A DNA stretch of 64,000 nucleotides from Dysidea avara (lineage: Eukaryota > Porifera > Demospongiae > Dictyoceratida > Dysideidae). The translations under genes were made by a program, and so were the position numbers. The stretch is from NCBI RefSeq assembly GCF_963678975.1, contig NC_089285.1, positions 6,558,694 through 6,622,693 on the forward strand. The letters run 5' to 3'. The stretch's first letter is position 1. Each line of letters starts with the position of its first letter. Below are positions 46,649 to 58,712 of the stretch, piece by piece. The notes under the pieces are model-generated. The model had not been told where the DNA came from. It did not search any database and was given only the letters and a program-made list of their open reading frames with translations.

Positions 46649-46880
46649 TGACCGGATTTGCGAAAAGGGGTCTTCCAGACACATCCAATTCCATGAACTT
46701 GAGAGACCATAACTTGGTATTCAAGTAACATGTAAACCTGAAATTTTCTCCATATACCCATGTTGGCGCTCACTTTTGACCAAATTTCAAGTCAATAATC
46801 TTTTCCAATCTGAAGTTACCAATCGTCAAAGTTGGTAAATTTTATGTGTGTGAAAGACCCTTTTTCACAAAATCCAGTCA
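46649..46880. mobile_element. Miniature inverted-repeat element (232 bp)
   Basis: TGACCGGATTTGCGAAAAGG, then GGTCTTCC, on the left; reverse complement of the right end TGACTGGATTTTGTGAAAAA, then GGGTCTTTCAC. Family related to 4856-5446. Confidence 0.7.
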
Positions 46881-47394
46881 CATTTCATTCTAATAGCAGT
46901 AAAATCAATATGCATGAAAATCATGTTAACTGTAAAGGGGGCACACATAGAATATTTAATTGTGACCAAACATAACTGATAAGTTGTGAGTAAAGTATTG
47001 TATTTGGGAATATAATTTCTCATGGCTGCAGAATGGATGCTAAATTAGAAAGCATATAGCTACATCTCTAGTGTATTACTATATGGGCCTATGGTCAATG
47101 CTGATGATTGCAATTAAAAAGAACACTCAACTTTACAGAAACAGATGTGTGAAGATTACTATAGGATTGGAAATTATTACTATGAGCGCTCGCTAAGAAT
47201 GACCTTATAACAGGATTGGTTACTAAAATAATGAAGTTTAGGAGTGTGCACATTATACCTTCCCCTATGTTCATGTTTGCTGATGACATAAAGATTTTTT
47301 GTTTTGTAAGGAGTAATGAACACTTCAAAGTGAATGGTCAATCTGTTGGCAGTGTCAGTTTACATTGCTAAATGTAAGCATTTACACTTTGGAC

Positions 47395-47693
47395 TAGAGG
47401 TGCACCAATCTGACTTAGCTGATATTCAATATAAACCAATATGACCAAGGTGATAAACACAGCCGATCCACTATGGTAACATAGACCTTTCCTCAAACAA
47501 TGTTGTCAGTTATTTTAAGTAACAGTGTGAGGTTTTCATAACTTATAGCAAAAGCAGATCAGAGATTAAAATCTTGTACATAAACATGTTTTTATGTGTA
47601 TCTGTATCTGCTGCATTTTCACACCTGTTGCCAATCTGATACCAATACAAAGAAAGAAGGCCAATAGCCAATCTGATTATTGGTGCTCCTCTA
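47395..47693. mobile_element. hAT-type element (299 bp) with perfect 8-bp target duplication
   Basis: CTTTGGAC flanks it at 47387-47394 and 47694-47701. The ends are TAGAGGTGCACCAATCTGAC and TAGAGGAGCACCAATAATCA (reverse complement). Copy A at about 26795-26815 reads ACACTTTGGACCATG without interruption, i.e. the empty target. The element has no transposase. Confidence 0.92.
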
Positions 47694-47744
47694 CTTTGGA
47701 CCATGTAGTACATCACTATGGATTACATTGCACTGGTTATAAAT

Positions 47745-48190
47745 TGAAACTATAGCTGCAAGAGTGCTTACAATTTCCAATCGATAAGCAGCTGGTCATA
47801 TGAGAACATAATTATAAATAGCTACTACAACATATATTCAATTAGGCTAACTTGATGATATCGCACTACACCATCATTTTGGCAATGTTCGCCACTTATC
47901 ATCTTTATGGAGACATGTGATCAATTAATTATAACCTTGCAATAACATTTTTCTTTACTTTGGCCCCTTTTCTGTTACACCTTATCAGTCACTAAGTCAA
48001 GTCATTAAGTCTAAGTCCTTGAAATTAGGTTAGGTAATCCTAAGGCTGCAGCACATGTTGCTGTCGTACCTTCAGTGCTGGTCATGTAAAGTGTTAATAA
48101 TCACCGTACAAAAAGAAATAAAGTGTCAAAATATACTAATAGATAAGTGTGTACACATGTGTGTGTCTGTATCTGCACGAAGCACAAAAT
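47745..48190. other. Intergenic DNA of copy B next to the kelch remnant
   Basis: It aligns with 27600-27935 of copy A (AGCAGCTGGTCATAT, TCATCTTTATGG, AGACATGTGATCA, CCGTACAAAAAGAAATAAA, GAAGCACAAA). No gene. Confidence 0.65.
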
Positions 48191-48204
48191 GAAATTTTAC
48201 TGCT

Positions 48205-48696
48205 TTGTTTTTTTATTCAAAGTTTGCTTTGTGGGAAAGGGATGGTAGTGTTATCCCTCCATTACTTCTCTTCTCTCCCCTCTTCTCATCACCTGCAATA
48301 ACTATGGACACCTTTTCTGTTACACTACAAGGGTCTTTCTCTCCCTTGAAACTAAATCCCCCACCCCCTTCCTGTGTAAAGTCTTTGCTTGCGAAGTTGA
48401 CATAGTAATAATAATAAATAAATAAATAAAATTTCTGTGTACTGTACAGTAGCTAATTATAAATTCCGGCAAGGGACCCCATATGTAACTGTCTTCTTTA
48501 TCTACACCCTCAACCAGGGTAACCATACAGCCATGAATCACACACTTATCACCTTCAACATAAGCGCCATCTGCACCAAAGAAACTCTGTTTGTACTGTG
48601 TGGCAAAGCAGTGATTGCATTTGAAGGCAGTGTTCCACTGTCTGATGTTGTCTAAATCAAACTACAAATAAAACTGTTACCATGTAAGTATTTCAG
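48205..48696 (-). pseudogene. Decayed copy B of the kelch-motif gene
   Basis: It is homologous to 27935-29107. About 776 bp of the middle (between positions equivalent to 28081 and 28857) is gone, replaced by about 110 bp including an AATAAATA-rich stretch. The first coding exon is missing because homology stops at 48696, in intron 1. A 10-bp deletion relative to copy A (CAGAGTTTCTTTGG against CAGAGCTTCGTATAGCTATTTTGG) shifts the frame. Surviving segments encode CMVTLVEGVDKED and YIWGPLPE. It is not functional. Confidence 0.85.
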
Positions 48697-48851
48697 ATCC
48701 ATTTCTTTAGGGGAAAAGCTTAACACCAAGTCTGTGAAATCAAAAGCCAAAGGTCAAGTCAAAAAGATCTTTTTTACCGAAGGCCAAATCTGAGGTGCAT
48801 TGCTCCCTATCAAAAATTAATCTGCTCATTACCAACTTTGTCTGTAGAAGA

Positions 48852-49128
48852 AGGGACATAACGGTATGATTTTAAAAAAGAAAATAATGTATTGCAAACA
48901 TATGGGGATACAAATTTAAGGTAACATAGTGTAGCAGTGAAAAGACTGTTGCTGTTAAATAGCATCAAAAGTTGTCAAAAATCAGGGAAATATTGGTGTT
49001 GTCATCTGACAATTTCAGTATTTATAAATATTGCATTTCTAGTATTCGTGTTGCCTTAAATTTGTATCCCCATATGTTTGCAATACATTATTTTCTCTTT
49101 TTATAATCGTAACCTTAATTATGTCCAT
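48852..49128. mobile_element. Inverted-repeat element (about 277 bp)
   Basis: GAAAATAATGTATTGCAAAC and ATATGGGGATACAAATTTAA, then GG, occur at about 48882-48925 and reverse-complemented at about 49055-49100, nearly perfect. Outer GGACATAA and TTATGTCC also pair. Confidence 0.75.
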
Positions 49129-49139
49129 CCACTGAAAGT

Positions 49140-49505
49140 CGGTTGGTAATGTTTTATCCAAAAGTGCACAAAGGCCTCTTTTAAAGGCTGTTGTTTAAGT
49201 TTGTAAACAAATTAATTTATGTTCCAAATCAGTATCTGCCAGTGTTATCTCCTGCAACAAGTACCAGGGCAAACCATCCCTTGAAGCTATTACAGTTGTA
49301 TGCCAGAACAAATCGATATAGAAACTCTTTCTTACCAAGATCAATACCAGACTGGAACAATTTAGATATGGAAGATCTTGACAATATAGACTTACTTACT
49401 TTCAAGAACCGTTTGCAAAATGCATAGACACTAAAATTTTGTTTTTGTACATTAGCGATTTACCCAATGGGTTTTGCTAATCAATAATAATATAATATAA
49501 TATAA
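49140..49505 (+). mobile_element. 3' end of a non-LTR retrotransposon
   Basis: The frame at 49191-49427 encodes LQLYARTNRYRNSFLPRSIP then DWNNL, the conserved C-terminal motif of CR1/Jockey-type reverse-transcriptase proteins. It ends with a TAATA-repeat tail (about 49485-49505). It is 5'-truncated. Confidence 0.7.
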
Positions 49506-49509
49506 AGGC

Positions 49510-50420
49510 TTAGAACAGCCCTGACTAAAAAAATCAATCAGTAGTTTAATAGGACAAGCAGGCGCCTGCGGACTAGTGATTCTAAAAATTGGCACACCCA
49601 GTTTCAATTGAACACCGGATCTCATTGGAAACTGTCATATTTTCTTCAATACGTAACTAGCAATAAGAGGACTGATTTAGTTTACCAGTTGTCAACATCA
49701 GATCATCATTATAAGGTACGTTCGGCCGGTTCATAGATTATAGCTACTGATTTGTGATTGGGGGCATATAATAATATTATAATGTGTAAACCTCGCCTAC
49801 TGAATATAATGTACACCTAGATTTCTCTTACACGTTTTACTTGAATAGCGATAGCATCATCGATGACGGAATTTGTCACTCAGTTGGCAAATTAATCATG
49901 TCAATCAGTTCGTCCCATGACTGGCTTTCACGACTGAATTCGTCCGCTTTAGCAATCGAATCCGTCCGTTGATTGATTGAAATGATGTACTGAATTGTGC
50001 AATGATGTGTGTGTTTTGTAGCGTAGCTAAGTCTGTGTACACCCTCCAGTGCCTAACTGGTAAAGTAGATAATAATAATAAGTCGCCAATTATCGGCAGC
50101 ATGGCAAAACATACTATTGGAATTTGTCAAGTGAAGCCATAAAACAACATTTCATAACACTGAATTTCACCCTTGGTTCTTAGGAATTATACATCAAAAC
50201 ATTTTAACAGTCTTAGCTTGGCTGAACTGATCAATTGAAAACCTCATCAACAGCTATTTCCCTTTCCCCATACACAATACTTGTATTTTCGTACACAATA
50301 ATGCAAAATGCAAAAGTACAAGCATTAGCACTCATAATCTCTACAGCACAATATAAGAAATCCCTTGAATTGCTCTCCACCCAAACTTTTGTTGTAACAT
50401 TACCATAGTAACATTTATTC
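49510..50420. other. Gene-free stretch
   Basis: No supported gene. Short frames lack motifs. Confidence 0.4.
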
Positions 50421-50424
50421 ACTT

Positions 50425-50835
50425 TTGATTACAACATAATATGCGCTCCATACAAAACTCCATTGAAGAATTTAATTACTCAGGTGGACAAACCCCAAAA
50501 GCACAACTAGTTACCCTTGACCAAATTAGCCAAACTTGGTATTATGCAATGTGTTGAAGTTTACTGATTAAGAATCCACCCGAACTGAGTTGTTAAATGG
50601 TTATTTTACAAAGATTCACTACAAAAAGTGCGAAAAACAGGATTTTTAGTGCATTAGTACGCACCTCAATTTCGCCGTACAAGACTCCCTCCTGTCTCTT
50701 CCCTTTGTCCCAGCACACTCTATTATATACTACGCAAATCGCCTGTCATCAAGGAGTACGATGAACCATATCCCATCTCCATAAACCACAGTATGCGGAA
50801 GTTATGGTACCGTGTTTAAAAGGTGGTGTTATTAT
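50425..50835. repeat. Dispersed segment, inverted relative to 41115-41530
   Basis: It contains CAGGTGGACAAACCCCAAAA, GATTAAGAATCCACC and AGTATGCGGAAGTTAT, reverse complements of landmarks in the partner. Confidence 0.7.
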
Positions 50836-50839
50836 GCAA

Positions 50840-53600
50840 TGTAATCATGAAGCCATACAAATGCAATGTACAGAAAATTTGACAAATGTTTTGATATGGT
50901 ATGTATCAATTATTAGCATTTGTATACTATAGCTAGAAGCTACAGAGTATATGGAGACTGTTAAAACATTTTAACAGTCTTAGATCAGCTATTTTCATTT
51001 TTGACCACCTGATTTTTGTAGTTCTGTTTTGTTTTATCATATTTTGTCTTGTACTGTTCTATTTGTGTGTGTAATGTGCTTTGTATTGTCTTTTCTTTTT
51101 GTTCAGATTGTACTCCTATAGGTATATCCTCCTATATGTAATTGTCTCTTGACTAAATTGATAAAAATAAAATAAATGAATATTGGAAGCTACTATACTT
51201 TTGTGTCTAACTTGAATATGTCTAGAACGGCTGGCCTCATCTTTGTAAAACTTCTACAAGGACTGCACCTCCCATAACAATTTCATAGAGAACCAACGAG
51301 GCATCATGGAGTTACACACAAAATAGCACATTGTGCCAATAATTGGTCAATCACAGAAGTACAGTTGCCGATAATAGGTACCCCATGCTGATAATTGGCA
51401 CATAATAGGCATTGTGATTTTCCTTATATATAACAAGATGTTCACTCACGTGAGATAATTAAAATTTGGTGCAATAAGAGATGAAGGACTGCTCTGTTAA
51501 ATGGTTCAAACCGGAAGTTCATGATCATACATCATTGAATTAAGGAATTACAATGGTGTGATGAAATGGTGCCAATAATTGGTGTTGTGTCAACAGCTCA
51601 AGTATACTTGTGTGGTTATTATTGTTTTTGTATTTGCTTTTGTACACTCTTGTATGGAAGAACGGCAATGCCAAATATTTGAGCTAGAGTATAAATCAAT
51701 CAATCAACTCTAAATACTCGGCCAAAGGCTGTTCTTCGTACTGGAGCAGCTATACATGGAACCGCAGCACCTAAACTGTAGCTAACTGTGGCATGCTAAA
51801 ACAACAACAATGCACCATACAAAACAAGGAAAATATACACCTTATATCCCAGTGAAGCCATACTTCAAAGAATTTTTAAAGGGTGCAGATGTTTTAAGAG
51901 TGTGTGAGCATGGCGGAAAATGTCTGATAACATTTGCCAGTATTTCATTCTTTTTAAGGGTATAGAAATGCCACAATACATATTAGTAAGTTACGGCAGC
52001 AGTACAAAGAAACCAGAAAAAAAACTTTTAAAAACCAAGCACCATCCAGCTAGCTATAACCTCAACAATGTAAAAGCTATTATTTAATAAGTTTTTGTTT
52101 TGTAATGCTAAGTAGAATTGTCTAATTAATAGTTATTGTAATTTGTTTTTCGTAATTAATGAATTTCTCTAATTATGTTGCTATGTACTTCTAAGGAAGT
52201 GCTATTCAAACTGCTTTAAACAACATTTTATAATTAGTCTGTTGTGCATTTTTCTGTAAATTCTCTCAACAAAGCTTCAAAGATGTCTTCATTTTTGTTT
52301 GTGTATATAGGGAGACATGTTCCCTTTCAAATCAAAGTATAACTCTGGCAGCCTATGATTGATTTTCAGTTGTTAAACATATATAAAACCCAAAGGAAGG
52401 TAGTTCACAAAGTCTTTAGAGAGTTACCGCCCGTATTTCAAGCCACTGAAAAGAAACCACCCTCAGAGCAAAGTTTACCTATGTGAAAGTTTCATTGAGC
52501 TTTCAATTCTTACATGCCATCTGCTTTAACCATTTAATGGTTTTGGTCATGTATGGGCAAACATGATAGGTACACTCACGTGCATGCACACATGCACATA
52601 TTTTTATGAAAACAATTACCCTTGACCAGTGTATGCACACTCCTGGTCTAAAAACACAAAACAAATTGTAAGAAAAGTAACTACAGCTAAAACAAGTGAA
52701 ACTATTTTGTTGGCAGGCACTATGTAATGTTGTGATGTTTTCCCCTGGCAAAATTGTCGTGCATTCTTAGCAACATTTATAGTGATATAGTATAATTTAA
52801 TGCACCAACTGTTTTGATTGGCTTTGCCAGATGTTGGCAGTGCCAACAAAAAGTCACACAAGAAAAGCTGGCTGGGTTGCAAGACCAGGCGGATTCAAAA
52901 AGCTCACCTGAACCTCCTATTTTACAATAGCACTTTTTATTTTTACTAAAAATAATTGTATTAATTAATATTTACTTTTCATTCATTCTTAAACATATCA
53001 CCTAAACTATGCATGTCTTCATGGACTGCTATTACTGTATCCATAGCACTTCAAGGTTATCTGTGTAAATGTAAACCACATTACTTAAGTCATGAATACA
53101 GACAGTGGTTTTCTCTCTATTGCTAAAACTTCTGTTGCCTTGTAAAGAGTACTTTACACCACATAATTACCCGCAATGTTAATTCCATTCATAATTTGTC
53201 AAATATGAGCATAGTATCACAATGATGAACACTTAATGGCTGCTTAGACTGGTGGTGCTGTGAACTGGTATGTATTGATGCAGGACTTACACAAAATTAA
53301 AGGTTCACTAAATACACTTTGGTTATTGCAGCCAATCCTGCTAGTGTAGCATGCTATAATAGTGGGATTGGTTGGTGCATGTGATTTAGTCAGATTGTGT
53401 TTTGTTTAGTAGATATAATACATTTTAGTGTATTGCAGTTAGTCAATTATATTACACTGTAATGCATCAGACAAAGAAACTTTAGTATGCATGAGGTGCT
53501 ATAAGTGTCCATGTACAGCTAGATTTGATTTAGTTTCATGCCATAACAACTTGAAACACAGTAATAACTGTGCTGCAACCAGTTGTAAGCCTATGGGAGA
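50840..53600. other. Gene-free repeat-rich stretch
   Basis: 51195-51500 is the partner of 15660-16000. AT-rich simple tails at about 51155-51178 (AAATAAAATAAATG) and 51690-51708 (AATCAATCAATC) suggest 3' ends of retroposed elements. No coding region is supported. Confidence 0.45.
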
Positions 53601-54200
53601 TTTTTAGTGAACTTACACTGGTCCTGTGGTGAAGAATGTTCGAGAATTCCTGGAACAGTCCTTGGATTCAAACATTGCAGTATGTCTTCCATGCTGATTT
53701 CTTGTTCCATATCTCATGGAGGAAATTCTGGGATACTGCTTCATTGCCCAACTCATCTACAACAATACCATCATGGAGATTCCCTAACAATCACATATTT
53801 TAAGCTACAGATAGTACAAGTATGACTATGATATCCTACATGAACGAATTTCCATCCCATTTAACAAGCATTTTCTAATGCCAACACACTGTCCCATCCA
53901 CTAACACTTTCTATTCCCTCTACACCCATCGATCCTTACTATCATGCTTTTTTTGTTAACACCCCTTTTTATGGGACACGATATTCCTCTTCATATTCTC
54001 CAGTTGTCAAATCGTATGTATTTCACTCTGCACTTTGTCATTTTCTTGTTGTGTGTAATGTAACTGTTTCATTATTATTTTTTGTATGTGTCTTGTTATC
54101 TGTTGTAACATGTGTATGTACTTTGTGTGGGGAGCATGTTAACAGGTTATATGCCTTCTGTGTACCCATGGATTTTGACAAGAATGGATAATCTAATCTA
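53600..54200 (+). repeat. Possible retroposed fragment with AATCT tail
   Basis: It ends GGATAATCTAATCTAGTAATC after a T-rich, non-coding stretch typical of non-LTR 3' untranslated DNA. The upstream frame (53607-53825) has no recognisable motif. Weak. Confidence 0.25.
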
Positions 54201-54499
54201 GTAATCACTTTTCAGTGTTAACATTCCAGTGGGAAATCTTGCTGTACTCAGTACGCATGTTGGAACAGATCTGTAATACTGACAATGGACATGACCATCG
54301 CCTATTATGCAAGTAGTTAAATCTCCATCACTACTAAATCCTACATGTCATTATGCTTTATAGTTACCATAGATATATGAAATTAATAAAATACATGAGA
54401 CTTTCATTCTTAATGATACTATTTGCTTGCACAATTCAACAATAATGTTTTCAACTCTTTGATATCTCATGATAAACTCAACATCACCTGATCTGTAGC

Positions 54500-55060
54500 G
54501 TCAAAGTTACAAGCCACCCTGTAGAAAGTTCGGCTCCATTACAAGTCACCCTGAATAGCGTTTGGTTAAGTTACTCTAACAAGAACGTTCAGCTACATTA
54601 CAAGTCATAGAGAGTTCGGCCAAGTTAAAAATCACCATGTAGAAAGATCAGCTAAGTTACAAGCTACCCGTGGAAGTTCAGCTACATTGCAAGTCACCCG
54701 GAAGAGAGTTAGATCACTCCTGAGAAAGTTTGGCTAAGTTCAGTTACATTACAAGTCACTTTGTAGAGATCGAGTTCAGCTAAGTTACAAGTCACTTAGT
54801 AGAAAGTTCAGCTTTGTTAAAAGTCACCCTGTAAAAAATTCATCTACATTACAAGTCATCCTGTAGAGAGTTCAGAAGTCACTTTTATGTGTTAAGTTAC
54901 AAGTCATCTTGCAGAAAATTCAGTTACATCACAAGTCACCCTGTAGAGAGTTCAGCCAAATAATCATCCTTAGAGAGTATAGCTATACCATGTAGAGAGT
55001 TTGCTATACTATAGGTCACCCTGTAGTGCTGAAACAAGTCACTTTGTAGAGAGTGATTCT
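54500..55060 (+). repeat. Minisatellite, degenerate 33-45 bp units
   Basis: About 13 units built on GTTCAGCTACATTACAAGTC followed by ACCCTGTAGAGA. Units alternate between ACATTACAAGTC and AAGTTACAAGTC, with frequent indels. The same unit occurs at 23035-23105 and 37725-37845 on the other strand. Confidence 0.9.
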
Positions 55061-55099
55061 TACTCAGATCTAATTTTTCCTTACACTTGTTTGTTTATT

Positions 55100-55560
55100 T
55101 TTTGTAACATAATTTATGACTGGTGAACCAACACATATCGCATCAAAGGAAATAATGGCGCTAGTCAGACATCTTATAAGTATCAATTGAGCAAATTAAT
55201 GCATGCCCCAACTATCAGTTACTGAAAAGTGATTTGGTCATTCCACTTCATTGTTTTTGCTTTGTTCCACACATTATATGGCATTACAATATTAATGAAG
55301 AGCAGCACTTTTGCAATAAATCCAGTTAGTATGAAAATTGTTACTAAACATCAAGAGAAGGATACTATAATTAGCTACAAACTATGGTTGACTCTTACAA
55401 ATTTTCTTTTTTCCATTAGTAGTTAGACTTTGGAACACATTGTAATTGGCTCCGCCACGCAACATGAGTTTAGTATCTTGCAAATTCACTATGTTCGCAC
55501 CAGTACACTACAGTCTTTTTGATTTCTGCACAGTAACAAACATAATATTAACCAAGACAC
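55100..55560. other. Gene-free stretch
   Basis: Nothing recognised. Confidence 0.4.
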
Positions 55561-55564
55561 ATAA

Positions 55565-55990
55565 TAGTGTGTCATGCAGTCAAGAAAGCCAGCACGCCAC
55601 ACTGAGTATATTGACAGGGGAAAAAACAGCATTTTCACATGTGCATGCATAGCTCCATGGCCCCTTCTCCAAAGTACATCATTTTTGCATTATAGCTGTC
55701 CACCAGGTAGTGTGAGCCTAACAGCAAGTTTGATTAAATTCGCACTAGCCATTTGCGAGATATGGTGTTCAAAAGTTTGATTTAATTTATTCCCTTTTTT
55801 CTTAAGCTGTAGAGGGCTATGGGACTTCAATTTATTTTTGCACACTTTGCAAAATTGGTATGAAACACAAATGTATAACTCAATTGCCTCAATCTTTGGA
55901 ATAAATGAAGAGCATATAAAGGTGAATTCACGTAGCTACCACATTTGCTATGAATCTGATGAATATTCAAGGATTATGAGCATTTATTCA
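55565..55990. repeat. Dispersed repeat, partner of 16865-17300
   Basis: Shared landmarks in order: AAGAAAGCCAGCACGCCACA, ATAGCTCCATGG, CACCAGGTAG, TTGATTAAATTCGCACTAGC, GAGCATATAAAGGTGAATTC. Open frames here are by-products. Confidence 0.6.
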
Positions 55991-56497
55991 CATAAAAAAG
56001 ATCAAACTTCTGTCACGGCTATAGGGTAAACTGAGTATGCTTAGAAATTGGTGTATACATAGGTTGATCATCATAGCAGTACCTTTTGATGGTTTGAAAA
56101 GCAATAAAGGTACATACAAGTTATAAGCAAAAACCAAAAAAGTGTAAAATCACGGGATTGAGATACTCTAGAACAGTCACTGCAGGTTTTTAAAAGGTAC
56201 AAAAAACTTAAAACAGAACTGCTTGAAGAAGACTATCAACTTTTTCTGTTGATTCACTAGTAATGGTTTATTGTAAGTAAATTATCAGTAGACTAAATGT
56301 TCCCATCTGTTAGTTTACTGCATGATTTTTATTGTGATTTACTAACAGTAAAGCATGGTAAAACAGCCTTCTTGAAGCAGTGTGTAGTTCAAATCCAGGT
56401 ACCTAATACCCGCATCCTTAACCACTGAACCATTGCTATCTTGGCTGATCACCTCATTTAATTAAATGAAAATTGTAGTTTAAATCTCTAATTTCCA

Positions 56498-56830
56498 ATA
56501 GAAGTACTATAAATTGTTCTAATATAGTCTATTATATTAGAATTCCTCAAAAATGTACACTCTATTAGATTTGTACAATAATATTATCAAATATTGATAT
56601 AAGATCTGCCATTGGAAGTTCTAAATTGTTCTATTAGAAGTCCTCAAAAAAATGTGCACTCTATTAGAGTATTACAATAATATTACCAAATATTGAAATG
56701 AAGCATGCAGTAGATCTATCAATGGAAGTTCTAGAATGTTCTATGTATGTTCTAATAAAAATCCTCAAAATGCATGCACTATTTTAGTGTATTACAATAA
56801 TATTTATATTGAACTAAGGCATGCAATACA
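56498..56830. repeat. Three tandem units of about 105-120 bp
   Basis: Units starting near 56498, 56613 and 56725 share GGAAGTTCTA, a TGTTCTA core, CCTCAAAA, GCACTCTATTAGAGT and ATTACAATAATATTA then CAAATATTG. They are diverged; a relic of a local expansion. Confidence 0.8.
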
Positions 56831-56989
56831 ATATGTTTATAAGCCTGTCTTCAATATTCATTACTGTTTCTGTATAGATAAGAAGTGTGAGTAAAAACAA
56901 ACCCTAGAGTCACCATAGCTGGTTTTTGGGCCTTATAAAGTACCAAAAGAAGTGAAATCTACACAAAACAGCCAAGCTGTGCTTAGTTT

Positions 56990-57990
56990 GCATCTATCCA
57001 TTCATCACTCCAATGTGTTATCTTTTGCAGATGACACTAAATGCTATAAACTCATATTTATTTGAACTACTTAATTCTGTCAATCTCCAGGATGACCTCA
57101 ACTCTTTATTTCAGTGGTCTCAAGACTCAAACTTATCTTTTAATACTAAGAAATTTATTCACCTCTCCAAGTTCCCTACTTCTTACAATTCCCCGATAAT
57201 GTCTAGCAGCACCCATCATGACCTTGATATTATTATATCCACTGACCCGTCCTGGAGAAACCACTACCACCACATTTCATCCAAAGCTTATGGAACCCTT
57301 GGATTACTTATAGACGCTCATTCAGCCATTCTATTAACATTAAAACCAAAAGAACTCCATACATAGCACTAGTAAGATCCCAGCTACTGTATCGTTCACC
57401 ATTATGGCATCCCTACCTTATCCAAAATATCTCTGCTCTTGAAAAAATACAGCACCAAGCCACCAAATACATTCTCAATGATTATTTTTCTGATTATAGA
57501 ATTCACCTTATCAAACTCAATCTACTACCATTAATGTATTTTTATGACCAGTGTGACATTCTGTTTTCATAAAATCAATTCAAAAACCATACGATCATTT
57601 CGATATCCAGACCTTCATCAAATGTTGTCATCATTCTACTAGGTCTACCAGTAACTGATTTGACTCAACCTTTTGTTACCATTAAATTTCAACTACTTAA
57701 AATCCTATGGCAGCATTTATGAGAAACTTTGATCCAGACAACCAACATAGTTTCCATGTTACATGTCCTTGTAGTATTTGCTCTAAACATCCCAAGCGAC
57801 CCAACTTTGATACACTTAGCAGCTAATTGTAATTATATTAGTAATAATAAGTACTTAATTTTAATGTTAAGTTAATGTGTTTGGGGTCTGGTACTACTTT
57901 CCGGGTTACCTTTAGTACAATTGTACACTAACTCACTTTTATTGTTGTACAACCATGTAACCTGTAACATTGCGCTATAAAGCTTATAAT
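56990..57990 (+). mobile_element. 5'-truncated non-LTR retrotransposon with ATTGA tail
   Basis: VLSFADDTKCYK (about 57013-57048) carries the catalytic FADD motif, followed after a frameshift by LQDDLNSLFQWSQDSNLSFN (about 57085-57145). LVRSQLLYRSPLWHPYL (about 57370-57420) and LEKIQHQATKYILNDY (about 57435-57485) follow in another frame. It closes with TTGAATTGAATTG (about 57990). The block order fits CR1/Jockey-type elements. Frameshifts make it inactive. Confidence 0.8.
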
Positions 57991-58149
57991 TGAATTGAAT
58001 TGAAAAATTGGTGCGGCCTAGGTTTAAACAGTTGTGAAATCAAAGGTGGCAGCCAATCAAGATATGTCTACAGTGATGTTAGTGCTCATTAATTTTAACA
58101 ATGCCTGGATAATAAATGTGTGTCCTTACCATTACTTACTGAGAAGTTA

Positions 58150-58490
58150 AGTAGCCATTATATTCTGCTTTGTTTTCAGGTACGTATATTCTACCTGTTA
58201 TACAGCTTTACGAGCAAAGAGCAGTACGAGAAGTACATACAGCCACTATATGGAAATCACAGACAATTTTCATGACAGCCAGCTCCATTGAAGCCGTCAT
58301 GTGTTACCACACGATTCAGCCAGTACGCAGTTTTGGAGAAAAAATGGGACACAAAAAAAAAGTCCATGTTGCATGCACTCTAGCTGCTGTAGTACGCTGC
58401 TGCGTCTTGAGCCAAGAAATCAAGCCTGTAGCTTTAACCATAGCCATTGGCTGGAAGTGTCAGCTTAGTCAGTTAGTAGAAAATTAAGAA
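58150..58490 (+). other. Unassigned sequence with a 105-codon frame
   Basis: It is open from 58170 to 58487, preceded by TTTTCAG. The translation (for example FMTASSIEAVMCYHTIQPV) matches no family that I know. It lies 220 bp upstream of the large membrane-protein gene and could be an untranslated leader exon or a dispersed repeat. No function proposed. Confidence 0.25.
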
Positions 58491-58504
58491 TTTTCAAAAT
58501 TATA

Positions 58505-58650
58505 GAAACTTGTTGGAAGTGGTTTGGGAGTAAGTCTCTGAAGGCATTTTTTTGGGCTTGGTTATGCCTAACCAATACCGCCAAGCTGTTATGAAGGAAA
58601 AGTGAGGCTGGTGTTTGGGTGATATATTTGGGCAAGAAAGCCCAAACCTT
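58505..58650. repeat. Dispersed repeat, partner of 6690-6830
   Basis: TTTTTTTGGGCTTGGTTATG, CCTAACCAATACCGCCAAGC, GGGTGATATATTTGG and GAAAGCCCA align with the partner at moderate identity. Confidence 0.55.
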
Positions 58651-58712
58651 CATGACCTCTAGACTATGTATACAGTACTAATAGTGAATTTCTGTTTCTA
58701 TGTATATAGGTC

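Noticed and set aside
56340-56470. tRNA or tRNA-derived SINE
   Set aside because: AGTTCAAATCC on one strand resembles a B box and TGGTTCAGTGGTTAAGGA on the other resembles an A box, but they are on opposite strands and no cloverleaf can be drawn.
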